Below, piece after piece: positions 1 to 5,483 of a stretch of DNA of 6,570 nt. Location of the stretch: positions 1 to 6,570 of the forward strand of contig JAFPUA010000098.1 in NCBI GenBank assembly GCA_017413305.1. The letters are read 5' to 3'. Position 1 is the first letter of the stretch, and the number at the start of each line of letters is the position of its first letter. The notes beneath the pieces are model-generated. The model saw only the letters and a program-made list of their open reading frames with translations, was not told the origin of the DNA and did no database searches. The DNA comes from Candidatus Ruminimicrobiellum caprinum. Its GTDB lineage: Bacteria; Elusimicrobiota; Endomicrobiia; Endomicrobiales; Endomicrobiaceae. Position numbers and translations under genes: made by a program.

Positions 1-1
1 A

Positions 2-169
2 ATCCACTTTTAGTTTTCTTAATATATCGCTACAAAAAATAACACTACCGGTGAGTATAGAAACAACAAAAAGTTTTTTCCCTTTATAATCTTTATTTAT
101 TTGCGATGCAATTTTAGAAACTTTTTTCTCGATAGTTTCCTTTGAAATAAAAGATTTTATTTTCTTCAT
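2..169 (-). CDS. hpt: hypoxanthine phosphoribosyltransferase, N-terminal part (cut by window edge)
   Basis: Only the first 56 codons are visible; the frame is still open at the left edge. The protein begins MKKIKSFISKETIEKKVSKI and continues with ASQINKDYKGKKLFVVSILT and GSVIFCSDILRKLKVD. This matches the N-terminal pattern of bacterial HPRT: a helix with I.....I..DY.GK, then a beta strand, then a [LV]x[GS][SA]V.F..DL segment that forms part of the pyrophosphate-binding loop. The enzyme joins hypoxanthine or guanine to PRPP, giving IMP or GMP in cytosolic purine salvage. The start is the only ATG that gives the full family N-terminus. I see no Shine-Dalgarno sequence before it. It lies 48 bases downstream of ksgA on the same strand and is probably co-transcribed. 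The acidic PRPP-binding motif lies outside the window, so activity cannot be judged. Confidence 0.85.
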   Translation of the reverse strand, partial: MKKIKSFISKETIEKKVSKIASQINKDYKGKKLFVVSILTGSVIFCSDILRKLKVD

Positions 170-217
170 TTTATATAAAAACAAAATTTAAAATATTAAT
201 GTTTTATTATAACAATT

Positions 218-982
218 TTAATTAAAAACAGCAACTATTTTTGATGTTAAATTTTTATACTGTTCCAATATCATTTTATCGGGTCTAAGCATAACATCTA
301 TATTGCAACTGTTTAACATTTCCGTTGCTTGAACTTTATCTGTTTTCAAATATGTAGCTAAACAATTTAATATTGTTTTTCTTCTCATTGAAAAACAATG
401 TTTTATTAGTGAAAAAAGTTGAGAATTAGGCTCTTTGCTATTCTTATTTATAAATTTAGCCACAGCAGACATCACTTGTGGTTTAGGAGAAAAACATCCC
501 GGATAAACATCAAAAAGAAATTCGGCATCGGCATAATATTGTCTAAACAAAGATATGTATCCATAATCTTTTGTACCTTCTTTGCTCAACAATCTTGATA
601 TAACATCTTTCTGCAGCATTATTACCGCAGAAACAAAGTTTTTATTAGGAAGGAATTTCTGCACTATGGCAGTGCCCACATTATACGGAAGGTTGGCAAC
701 AATTTTAAATGGTTTATTCGGAAGCTCATATTTCAAAAAATCTTTATTTATAACAGTAACATTTTTGTTATCTTTATATTTTATTTCAAGATCTGCAGCA
801 AGATGAGAATCTATATCGACAGCTATAAGATTATCAGTTAAGTCTTTTAAAATATCGGTAAGTGCAGCCTTCCCCGGGCCTATTTCTATAACAAGGTCCT
901 GTTTGGAAATGGCTGCACTTTCAACTATTCTATGTGCAACATTTTTATCAACTAAAAAATTTTGCCCGTGTGGTTGACGCAT
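218..982 (-). CDS. ksgA: 16S rRNA (adenine1518-N6/adenine1519-N6)-dimethyltransferase KsgA/RsmA
   Basis: The product is 254 residues, close to the usual 255-280 for KsgA. The family uses S-adenosylmethionine to dimethylate two adjacent adenines in the 3' terminal hairpin of 16S rRNA late in 30S assembly. Visible motifs in order are HGQNFLVD (residues 5-12), the SAM-binding motif EIGPGKAALT (33-42; most relatives have G where A39 is), AVDID (54-58), NKDFL (79-83), the catalytic NLPY (97-100), MLQKDV (122-127), FSPKPQVMSAV (164-174), and the C-terminal RRKTILN (200-206) and RPDK (233-236) boxes. The ATG at 982 starts exactly where the family N-terminus should. Upstream there is only a weak GGA at 994-992, and the frame stays open for a short distance without another ATG. 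It lies 73 bases after recA and before hpt, all on one strand. The fusion-free length and intact motifs indicate a functional enzyme. Confidence 0.96.
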   Translation of the reverse strand: MRQPHGQNFLVDKNVAHRIVESAAISKQDLVIEIGPGKAALTDILKDLTDNLIAVDIDSHLAADLEIKYKDNKNVTVINKDFLKYELPNKPFKIVANLPYNVGTAIVQKFLPNKNFVSAVIMLQKDVISRLLSKEGTKDYGYISLFRQYYADAEFLFDVYPGCFSPKPQVMSAVAKFINKNSKEPNSQLFSLIKHCFSMRRKTILNCLATYLKTDKVQATEMLNSCNIDVMLRPDKMILEQYKNLTSKIVAVFN

Positions 983-1002
983 AAAAATTGTTCCGCAATT
1001 TA

Positions 1003-1024
1003 TCAGCTTAGAGCTTATAGCTGA
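1003..1024. repeat. short inverted repeat between recA and ksgA
   Basis: TCAGCT (1003-1008) and AGCTGA (1019-1024) form a perfect 6-bp stem around a 10-base spacer. It lies 20 to 41 bases upstream of the ksgA start. With the recA-end hairpin beside it, it could shape the ksgA leader, or it could be chance. There is no T-run after it, so it is not a terminator by itself. Confidence 0.3.
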
Positions 1025-1034
1025 GAGTTTTCGG

Positions 1035-1057
1035 AAAAAATCATTTCATGATTTTTT
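1035..1057 (-). terminator. weak hairpin terminator or attenuator after recA
   Basis: A perfect 10-bp inverted repeat, AAAAAATCAT (1035-1044) and ATGATTTTTT (1048-1057), has a 3-base loop. Read on the minus strand, the stem begins inside the recA stop codon (1058-1056) and its second arm ends in six T. This resembles an intrinsic terminator, but the stem has a single G-C pair and is weak. Partial read-through into ksgA is likely. Confidence 0.45.
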
Positions 1058-2117
1058 ATTTTTTTGTTTTTTTCTCTTTTTTCTCTGCAGGTTTTTCTTC
1101 TTTGATTTCTGCTGCAGGAGCTTCAAGAGCTTTCAATCCGTGTTTCTCTCTGATAAGATTTTCAAGTTCATAAGCAAGTTCGGCATTGTTTGCCAAGAAA
1201 TCTTTAAATTTATCTTTACCCTGGAATCTTTCATCTTTGTAGGTATAGAAAGAACCTGCTTTTTCTATAATACCGTCATTAACTGCGATATCTATAAGAT
1301 AGCCGGTTTTATCTATTCCCTGTCCGAAAACTATATCAAACTCTGCCTGTCTGAAAGGTGCAGCAACTTTATTTTTAACAACTTTTACTCTTACTCTGTT
1401 ACCTAAAATTTCGTCGCCTTTCTTGATGGATTCAATTCTTCTTATATCAAGACGAACGGAAGAATAAAATTTCAATGCAAGTCCGCCCGGAGTAGTTTCA
1501 GGATTTCCCCACATAACACCGATTTTCTGTCTTAACTGGTTAATAAAAATAATCGAAGCCTTTGACTTTGATACAGTCGGAGTAAGTTTTCTTAACCCTT
1601 GGCTCATAAGCCTTGCTTGAACACCGACGAAAGCATCTCCCATTTCACCTTCAATTTCTGCTCTTGGTACAAGTGCCGCAACGGAATCAACAACTATCAA
1701 ATCCACAGCCCCGGAACGAACAAGTTTATCTGCAATTTCAAGTGCCTGTTCGCCTGAATCAGGTTGAGAAATAAGCATATTGTCGATATCGACGCCAAGC
1801 TTTAAAGCATATTCCGGATCCATAGCATGTTCTGCATCTATGTATGCTACAATTCCGCCTTGTTTTTGTGCCTGTGCAGCAATGCACATTGCAAGTGTAG
1901 ATTTTCCGGAAGATTCCGGACCATAAATTTCTATAATTCTTCCTCTGGGAATTCCTCCTATACCTATTGCAATATCTAAAGGTAATGCTCCCGTGGGAAT
2001 AGCTTCAACATCTTCATGATTTGTGTCGCCAAGTCTCATAACGGCTTCTTTACCAAAATCTTTCTCAATTTGAGATAAAGCCAAGTTAAGAGCTTTCATT
2101 TTTTCTGCATTAGACAT
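1056..2117 (-). CDS. recA: RecA recombinase
   Basis: The product is a 353-residue RecA, full length for the family. It forms ATP-dependent filaments on single-stranded DNA, drives homologous pairing and strand exchange, and usually acts as co-protease for LexA-type repressors. Visible landmarks are the Walker A GPESSGKS (66-73), catalytic Glu96 in YIDAEHAMD, Walker B LIVVDSVAAL (140-149), the L1 region around EGEMGD (156-161), NQLR (193-196), and the L2 loop GNPETTPGG (204-212) followed by ALKFYSSVRLDIRR. The C-terminus ends EKPAEKKEKKTKK, so the last dozen residues are mostly lysine, unlike the acidic tail of E. coli RecA. The start is fixed by AAGGAG at 2133-2128, ten bases before the ATG. 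The nuclease gene ends 43 bases upstream, so recA is probably transcribed within the longer operon. I see no recognisable LexA-type operator in that gap. Confidence 0.98.
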   Translation of the reverse strand: MSNAEKMKALNLALSQIEKDFGKEAVMRLGDTNHEDVEAIPTGALPLDIAIGIGGIPRGRIIEIYGPESSGKSTLAMCIAAQAQKQGGIVAYIDAEHAMDPEYALKLGVDIDNMLISQPDSGEQALEIADKLVRSGAVDLIVVDSVAALVPRAEIEGEMGDAFVGVQARLMSQGLRKLTPTVSKSKASIIFINQLRQKIGVMWGNPETTPGGLALKFYSSVRLDIRRIESIKKGDEILGNRVRVKVVKNKVAAPFRQAEFDIVFGQGIDKTGYLIDIAVNDGIIEKAGSFYTYKDERFQGKDKFKDFLANNAELAYELENLIREKHGLKALEAPAAEIKEEKPAEKKEKKTKK

Positions 2118-2160
2118 AATGATAATTCTCCTTATATTTTATTTATTTTTTATCGTCTAA

Positions 2161-3060
2161 TTATAAATTGCCGTTCAGGCAAAGTTCTCTGAAATTACAA
2201 TATTTACAAAAAATTTCTTTATCCGTTTTAGCAAAACAATCTTTTTCTTTTGGAACATTATGTTCTATATTTTTCAAATAGTCATACATCACTTTTGTTT
2301 CTTCTTCAACTTGTTTCTGAAAATTTGCAAGCATATCGTTTGTGACACTTACATTTTGTTCAAAATAAGCAGGATTTAAATAGACCACAGTAGGAATAAT
2401 CGCCGAAGAGTCAACACCGAAATGATAGCTTGCCCACAGAGAATAACCTACCAATTGTTTTGTATGTTTTGTTAAATCTTGCTTTCCCGTTTTCCAATCA
2501 AGTATAAAAATTTTATCATTTACAGGTATAAGAAAATCAACTTTACAATATGCTTTGTAGTCGTTAATTCTTGTTTCGCCAAATCCTTCCGGCTCTATAA
2601 CCCAATTATCTTTCTCTTTAAGTGCCGTCTCAAAAATCCATTTTAGCCTATCGCTTTTTAAGAAATTATCCAATATCTTTTCTACTTGAACAAAAACTTC
2701 ATCGACGGTAATTGCTTTCTTTTGTTTATAATACACTTCACTAAAGATTTTACTGCCACAATATTTTTCCGTCATAGCACGAACATATTTCATAAAGTTA
2801 GGCTTGCTTATAGGCTTGGAAGATTTCTGCAATCTTAGAAGCAAATCTCTTATTGAATCGTGTACTATATTTCCTACTTCGAGAGCATACGAAGTTAATG
2901 CCTTCAACTTCTGTATTTTCTCCGCAGGATTTTCTCTGTCATAACGAGGATAATAATTGTAGAAATACTGTCTCTGACAATTACTGAAAGTATCAAACCT
3001 CGACACAGACCAGCCTAAAATATCTGTAAATGGAAATCTTTTTATTTTTGGAAGTTTCAT
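2161..3060 (-). CDS. PD-(D/E)XK nuclease of RecB/AddB type with Fe-S cysteines
   Basis: The product is a 299-residue protein with the architecture of stand-alone RecB-family (PD-(D/E)XK, Cas4/AddB C-terminal-like) nucleases. In order: an N-terminal SVSRFDTFSNCQRQYFYNYY segment (residues 18-37) carrying Cys28; GNIVHDS with His67; Asp175 in KVDFLIP; ILDWKTGK with Asp188 and Lys190; the QxxxY motif Q202-Y206; and a C-terminal C285-x2-C288-x5-C294. Cys28 with the last three cysteines matches the 4Fe-4S 'iron staple' of AddB/Cas4-type nucleases. All catalytic residues appear intact. Homologs cut or resect DNA, so its place 43 bases upstream of recA suggests processing of recombination substrates; that role is inference. 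There is no helicase domain, cas1/cas2 or CRISPR nearby, so I do not call it Cas4. The ATG at 3060 has no clear ribosome-binding site. The amidohydrolase ends 43 bases upstream. Confidence 0.88.
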   Translation of the reverse strand: MKLPKIKRFPFTDILGWSVSRFDTFSNCQRQYFYNYYPRYDRENPAEKIQKLKALTSYALEVGNIVHDSIRDLLLRLQKSSKPISKPNFMKYVRAMTEKYCGSKIFSEVYYKQKKAITVDEVFVQVEKILDNFLKSDRLKWIFETALKEKDNWVIEPEGFGETRINDYKAYCKVDFLIPVNDKIFILDWKTGKQDLTKHTKQLVGYSLWASYHFGVDSSAIIPTVVYLNPAYFEQNVSVTNDMLANFQKQVEEETKVMYDYLKNIEHNVPKEKDCFAKTDKEIFCKYCNFRELCLNGNL

Positions 3061-3103
3061 AAATTTTTATTTTATAATATTAGCAAAAATTTTTCTATAA
3101 ATT

Positions 3104-3895
3104 TTACAAACTGCTTAATAAATCTTGAGCATTTTTGTACAGAATCTTTTCAAGAAAATCTTTTTCTATATCAAGACTTCTCAAAAATTTCAATTCTTTT
3201 TCCTGATTGCCGACGGGAAAATCTGTTCCGAACAAAATTTTATTTTTATCATGTTTATCAAAAAATCTGTAAACTTGTTCTTCCGGCATAAAAGTTATCG
3301 ATGAAGAAGTATCCATATAGAAATAATCGTCGCCGACAATTTCTTTTTCTACGGTATCCCACATTTGAAAGCCGCCCATATGTGCAGCAACAAATTTTAT
3401 CTCAGGGAAATATTTTTTAACATTTTTCATTTGTTTAGGCCCTGCCTGCACAAGCCCCGTCAAAGAAAGTTCATATCCGCAATGAAACAAAAGAGGTATT
3501 TGCAGTTTTTGAATTTTTTCATACATAGGAAAAATTCTTTCATCGTCGATAAAAAACATCTGAAATTCCGGCTGAAATTTTATCCCCTGGGCATTTTCTT
3601 TAATCCTGTCCAGTTCATAAGACCACTTATCATAGAAGGGATGCAAGGATGCAAATTTAATAAATCTGTCGGATTTTATACCGAACAACCAATTATTGAT
3701 ATGATCTACCTGATTAGGCCTTGATGCAACAGAAGCAATAACGCTTTTATCTATTTCGTTTTTATCCATAACAGAAATAGCATTATCCACCGTCGGTACG
3801 GCAGTCATAGGACGACGAAAAGATTTTTCTAAATATTCTTTGGCTTTTTCTGCAGCTTTATCAGGCCAAACATGAGTATGAAAGTCTATAATCAT
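3104..3895 (-). CDS. TIM-barrel metal-dependent amidohydrolase (Amidohydro_2 family)
   Basis: The product is 263 residues, typical of the single-domain amidohydrolase-2 family. These are cytosolic TIM-barrel enzymes that use one or two metal ions for hydrolysis or decarboxylation of small molecules. Candidate metal ligands are all present: HTH at residues 6-8, Lys106 in GIKFQPE, His138 in LLFHCG, His172 in AAHMGG, and Asp225 in LFGTDFPVG. The end ILYKNAQDLL (251-260) is the usual closing helix. The substrate cannot be read from the sequence. It is less like TatD DNase than like amidohydrolase-2, because the order GIKF - HCG - AHMGG - FGTDFP is that of the latter. It is the first gene of the minus-strand cluster, about 40 bases below a good promoter, with no strong Shine-Dalgarno sequence before the ATG. 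Its link to the repair genes downstream may only be positional. Confidence 0.88.
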   Translation of the reverse strand: MIIDFHTHVWPDKAAEKAKEYLEKSFRRPMTAVPTVDNAISVMDKNEIDKSVIASVASRPNQVDHINNWLFGIKSDRFIKFASLHPFYDKWSYELDRIKENAQGIKFQPEFQMFFIDDERIFPMYEKIQKLQIPLLFHCGYELSLTGLVQAGPKQMKNVKKYFPEIKFVAAHMGGFQMWDTVEKEIVGDDYFYMDTSSSITFMPEEQVYRFFDKHDKNKILFGTDFPVGNQEKELKFLRSLDIEKDFLEKILYKNAQDLLSSL

Positions 3896-3942
3896 TTTTA
3901 TAATAAATTCGGATATCTAAAATTTTATACTTTTACACGAAT

Positions 3943-3971
3943 ATTATACAAATTCTAAATATATTTGTCCA
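3943..3971 (-). promoter_or_regulatory. sigma-70-type promoter for the amidohydrolase-nuclease-recA cluster
   Basis: On the minus strand, TGGACA (3971-3966) and TATAAT (3948-3943) are separated by 17 bases. The -10 is a perfect consensus and the -35 matches five of six positions. Transcription would start near 3936, leaving a leader of about 40 bases before the ATG at 3895. It is placed to drive the amidohydrolase, the nuclease, recA and possibly ksgA-hpt. Confidence 0.75.
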
Positions 3972-4102
3972 ATACAATATATATGTAGGCACAATATTTT
4001 AAATAATAAATATTAATAACAAATAACAAAATCAAGCAATAAAAAAACAAAAATAACAAAAAAATTAAAAATTTAACAACAAACTAAAAATAATAATAAC
4101 TA
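3972..4102. other. A-tract-rich divergent intergenic spacer
   Basis: This stretch lies between two divergent promoters. From about 4015 to 4102 the plus strand is almost free of G (one G, near 4036) and consists of repeated runs of A broken by C or T. Such runs often bend DNA and can act as UP elements for the alpha subunit of RNA polymerase. No ORF, RNA gene or strong palindrome is visible. Confidence 0.5.
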
Positions 4103-4131
4103 TTGACAAAAAAAAATAAATATTGTAAAAT
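4103..4131 (+). promoter_or_regulatory. near-consensus sigma-70 promoter for the HTH/H1-like gene pair
   Basis: TTGACA (4103-4108) is a perfect -35 and TAAAAT (4126-4131) matches five of six -10 positions, with an ideal 17-base spacer. A long A-rich stretch directly upstream could serve as an UP element. Transcription would begin near 4138, giving a leader of about 35 bases before the ATG at 4173. This is the best promoter in the window and suggests high expression. Confidence 0.85.
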
Positions 4132-4172
4132 AATGCCTGTAGTAAAGAAATAAAAATAATGAGTGATAAAAA

Positions 4173-4379
4173 ATGGAAAACAAAAACGATAAACAGGTCA
4201 TGGATATAAAAGAGTTGGCAGAATACTTGGGAATAGGAAAGTCTACAATATATAATTTAATAAGACAGAAAAAAATTCCTGCTGCAAAAATAGGAAAACA
4301 ATATAGGTTTTCAAAAGATGTTGTTGATAGTTGGCTGGGAGATAAAATTATAACAAAGAAAGAGCCTCAGACAAAATAG
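4173..4379 (+). CDS. small excisionase/MerR-type helix-turn-helix DNA-binding protein
   Basis: The product is 68 residues and consists almost entirely of one winged helix-turn-helix domain of the HTH_17/excisionase (MerR-like) family. The pattern MDIKELAEYLGIGKSTIYNL (residues 10-29), then IRQKKIPAAKIGKQYRFSKD and VVDSWL, is the classic form: helix 1, turn (LGIGKSTIY), recognition helix, wing with K-IG-QYRF, closing helix. Proteins of this kind bind DNA as excision factors or as small transcriptional regulators. No integrase, att site or phage gene is visible, so a chromosomal regulator is more likely than an excisionase. The ATG at 4173 is preceded by GAGTGA rather than a clean Shine-Dalgarno sequence. 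An ATG at 4159 opens only a 16-residue out-of-frame reading. The H1-like gene begins 63 bases downstream on the same strand under the same promoter. The target and regulatory role are unknown. Confidence 0.85.
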   Translation: MENKNDKQVMDIKELAEYLGIGKSTIYNLIRQKKIPAAKIGKQYRFSKDVVDSWLGDKIITKKEPQTK

Positions 4380-4381
4380 AA

Positions 4382-4402
4382 TTATATATATTTTATATAT
4401 AA
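4382..4402. repeat. all-A/T perfect inverted repeat between the HTH and H1-like genes
   Basis: TTATATATA (4382-4390) and TATATATAA (4394-4402) form a 9-bp palindrome with a TTT loop, directly after the HTH stop codon. With no G-C pair and only a short T-run after it, it is a poor terminator. It could be an mRNA-processing or stability element, or a protein-binding site. Confidence 0.35.
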
Positions 4403-4428
4403 AATTTTTGAAGTCAAAAAACTCAATC

Positions 4429-4434
4429 AGGAGG
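4429..4434 (+). promoter_or_regulatory. strong ribosome-binding site of the H1-like gene
   Basis: AGGAGG lies eight bases before the ATG at 4443. This full-consensus site fixes the start. It contrasts with the poor site of the HTH gene upstream and predicts more H1-like protein than regulator from the shared transcript. Confidence 0.85.
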
Positions 4435-4442
4435 GTTTTAAA

Positions 4443-4829
4443 ATGGCAGAAAAAGTTGCTAAATTAGGCGTAAAAAGAGAAGATGGTTTCCTTTATTTCA
4501 TCGACAAAAACGGTGATGTTTCCAGATCAGTAATGGCAAGAGCTGGAAAGAAAGGTGGAAAAACAACGAAAGTTGCTAAAGCCGGTGTAAAGAAAGAATC
4601 CGGATATCTCTACTTCTTGGATAAGAATGGCGATATCTCCAGAGCAAAAATGTCCAGAGGCGGAACAAAAAGAAAAAAAGCTAAAAAAGCTGCAAAAAAA
4701 GTAGCTAAAAAAGCAGTTAAAAAAGCTGTTAAAAAAGTAGCTAAAAAAGCTGCAAAAAAAGTAGCTAAAAAAGCATGTGCAAAGAAAGGTTGCGCAAAGA
4801 AAGCTTGCAAAAAAGCAAAAAGAAAATAA
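4443..4829 (+). CDS. two-module protein with histone-H1-like Lys/Ala tail
   Basis: The product is 128 residues and extremely basic. Two copies of a 32-residue module occupy residues 4-35 and 43-74, with 22 of 32 positions identical. The shared core is G[FY]LYF[IL]DKNGD[VI]SR..M.R, which looks like a small beta-hairpin. From residue 76 on, the protein is almost only Lys and Ala in AKKV/AKKA steps of four residues, like the tail of bacterial histone-H1-like proteins (HctB, AlgP type). It ends with three cysteines at 112, 117 and 122, then KKAKRK. The tail most likely binds DNA or RNA without sequence specificity and may condense the nucleoid; that is inference from composition. I do not recognise the N-terminal module as a named domain. 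No signal peptide or membrane segment is visible. A consensus ribosome-binding site, a strong upstream promoter and a strong terminator suggest an abundant protein. A ribosome-associated or RNA-binding role is an alternative. Confidence 0.85.
   Translation: MAEKVAKLGVKREDGFLYFIDKNGDVSRSVMARAGKKGGKTTKVAKAGVKKESGYLYFLDKNGDISRAKMSRGGTKRKKAKKAAKKVAKKAVKKAVKKVAKKAAKKVAKKACAKKGCAKKACKKAKRK
4452..4664 (+). repeat. two-copy internal repeat (32-residue module) in the H1-like gene
   Basis: Copy 1 spans 4452-4547 and copy 2 spans 4569-4664, a period of 117 bases (39 codons). At protein level 22 of 32 residues are identical. The codons differ in many places, so the duplication is old and has been kept under selection for the protein sequence. 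Confidence 0.9.
4679..4775 (+). repeat. exact 37-base direct repeat in the Lys/Ala tail
   Basis: Positions 4679-4715 are repeated exactly at 4739-4775, a period of 60 bases (20 codons, in frame). Within it a shorter 12-base pattern encodes the four-residue Lys/Ala step. Gain or loss of the 60-base unit would keep the frame, so tail length can vary between strains. Confidence 0.9.
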
Positions 4830-4841
4830 GTTAATATAAAT

Positions 4842-4875
4842 AAAAAAAGCTCAGTTTTTAAACTGAGCTTTTTTT
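4842..4875. terminator. strong bidirectional intrinsic terminator
   Basis: A 15-bp perfect stem pairs 4842-4856 with 4861-4875 around a 4-base loop. The core is AGCTCAGTTT / AAACTGAGCT, flanked by seven A on the left and seven T on the right. It works in both directions: it ends the HTH/H1-like transcript (stop at 4829) and the convergent maf transcript (stop at 4887). Confidence 0.95.
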
Positions 4876-4886
4876 ATTTACAATTG

Positions 4887-5441
4887 CTATAAGAAAATTT
4901 TAAATTTTTTTAATTCTTTTTTTAGTTTGATATACGGCAGACCAACTACAGTATAATAATCTCCGTATATTTTTTTTACAAAACAATCATCCTTATCCTG
5001 CACAGCATAAGAGCCTGCCTTATCCATATGTTTGCCAAAAAGTTTTTTTAGCTCTTCTTCAGAAAGTTTTTGCATCTTAACTTTTGCAACATCATAAAAA
5101 ATAATTTCTTTTTTATCACTTAATATTGATACTCCTGTATAAACTCTGTGCAAACTTCCGTTAAGCTCTCTTATAATTCTTTCGGAATCTTTTTTATTTT
5201 TTGGTTTACCGAGAATTTCTCCGTTAAGCACAACAATAGTATCTGACCCGATAACAATACTTTCAGGATATTTTTCTTTTATTGATTTTGCTTTTTGATA
5301 TGACAAATATTTTACAATCGATGACGGTCTTTTTAATTTTGTCCGTTCGTCGATACTGCTGGGACAAATATCAAACTTTAATCCCCATTTTTTTAAAAGT
5401 TCTATTCTTCTCGGCGACGCCGATGCAAGTATTATATTCAT
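4887..5441 (-). CDS. maf: Maf-family nucleoside triphosphate pyrophosphatase
   Basis: The product is 184 residues, the normal size for Maf proteins. These hydrolyse non-canonical or excess nucleotides (dTTP, UTP and modified derivatives) to the monophosphate plus pyrophosphate, and are linked to nucleotide-pool cleaning and septum control. Visible motifs are the N-terminal substrate loop SASPRR (residues 7-12), the DER after SSI (31-33), the catalytic GSDTIVV (65-71), GKPKN (78-82), YTGVSI (101-106), DKAGSYAVQ (140-148) and the closing GDYYTVVGLP (160-169). The SASPRR and YAVQ signatures favour the YhdE-like dTTP/UTP class over the YceF class, with moderate confidence. The start at 5441 has AAAGGTG a few bases upstream and places the SASPRR loop at the family position. 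The gene converges on the H1-like unit and shares its terminator. Its own promoter is not clear in the repeat-rich spacer upstream. Confidence 0.95.
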   Translation of the reverse strand: MNIILASASPRRIELLKKWGLKFDICPSSIDERTKLKRPSSIVKYLSYQKAKSIKEKYPESIVIGSDTIVVLNGEILGKPKNKKDSERIIRELNGSLHRVYTGVSILSDKKEIIFYDVAKVKMQKLSEEELKKLFGKHMDKAGSYAVQDKDDCFVKKIYGDYYTVVGLPYIKLKKELKKFKIFL

Positions 5442-5483
5442 TATACACCTTTATATCGTCTTTAATATTTGGACTGCAACTTT

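Noticed and set aside
582..806. Plus-strand frame of 74 codons inside ksgA
   Set aside because: Antisense shadow of a gene with all family motifs; no initiation signals.
2161..3060. Cas4 and a CRISPR-Cas locus
   Set aside because: The nuclease shares the Fe-S and PD-(D/E)XK layout, but no cas1/cas2 gene, repeat-spacer array or other cas gene is present, and the neighbour is recA.
3061..3092. A/T-only inverted repeat AAATTTTT / AAAAATTT between the amidohydrolase and nuclease genes
   Set aside because: An 8-bp all-A/T match in such an A/T-rich spacer is expected by chance and would make a very weak stem.
4173..4379. Phage or integrative-element excisionase with an attachment site
   Set aside because: No integrase, tRNA, direct att-like repeats or phage genes are in the window; this domain is also common in chromosomal regulators.
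4610..4810. Minus-strand frame rich in Phe/Ala opposite the H1-like tail, looking like a membrane protein
   Set aside because: It is the antisense of the Lys/Ala codon repeat; the hydrophobic look comes from complementing AAA and GCT codons. No ribosome-binding site, and the plus-strand gene has strong signals.
5442..5483. Possible maf promoter (TTGCAG with TATAAA)
   Set aside because: The TATAAA overlaps the ribosome-binding site, so transcription would start at the start codon itself; spacing is also one base long. Not convincing.
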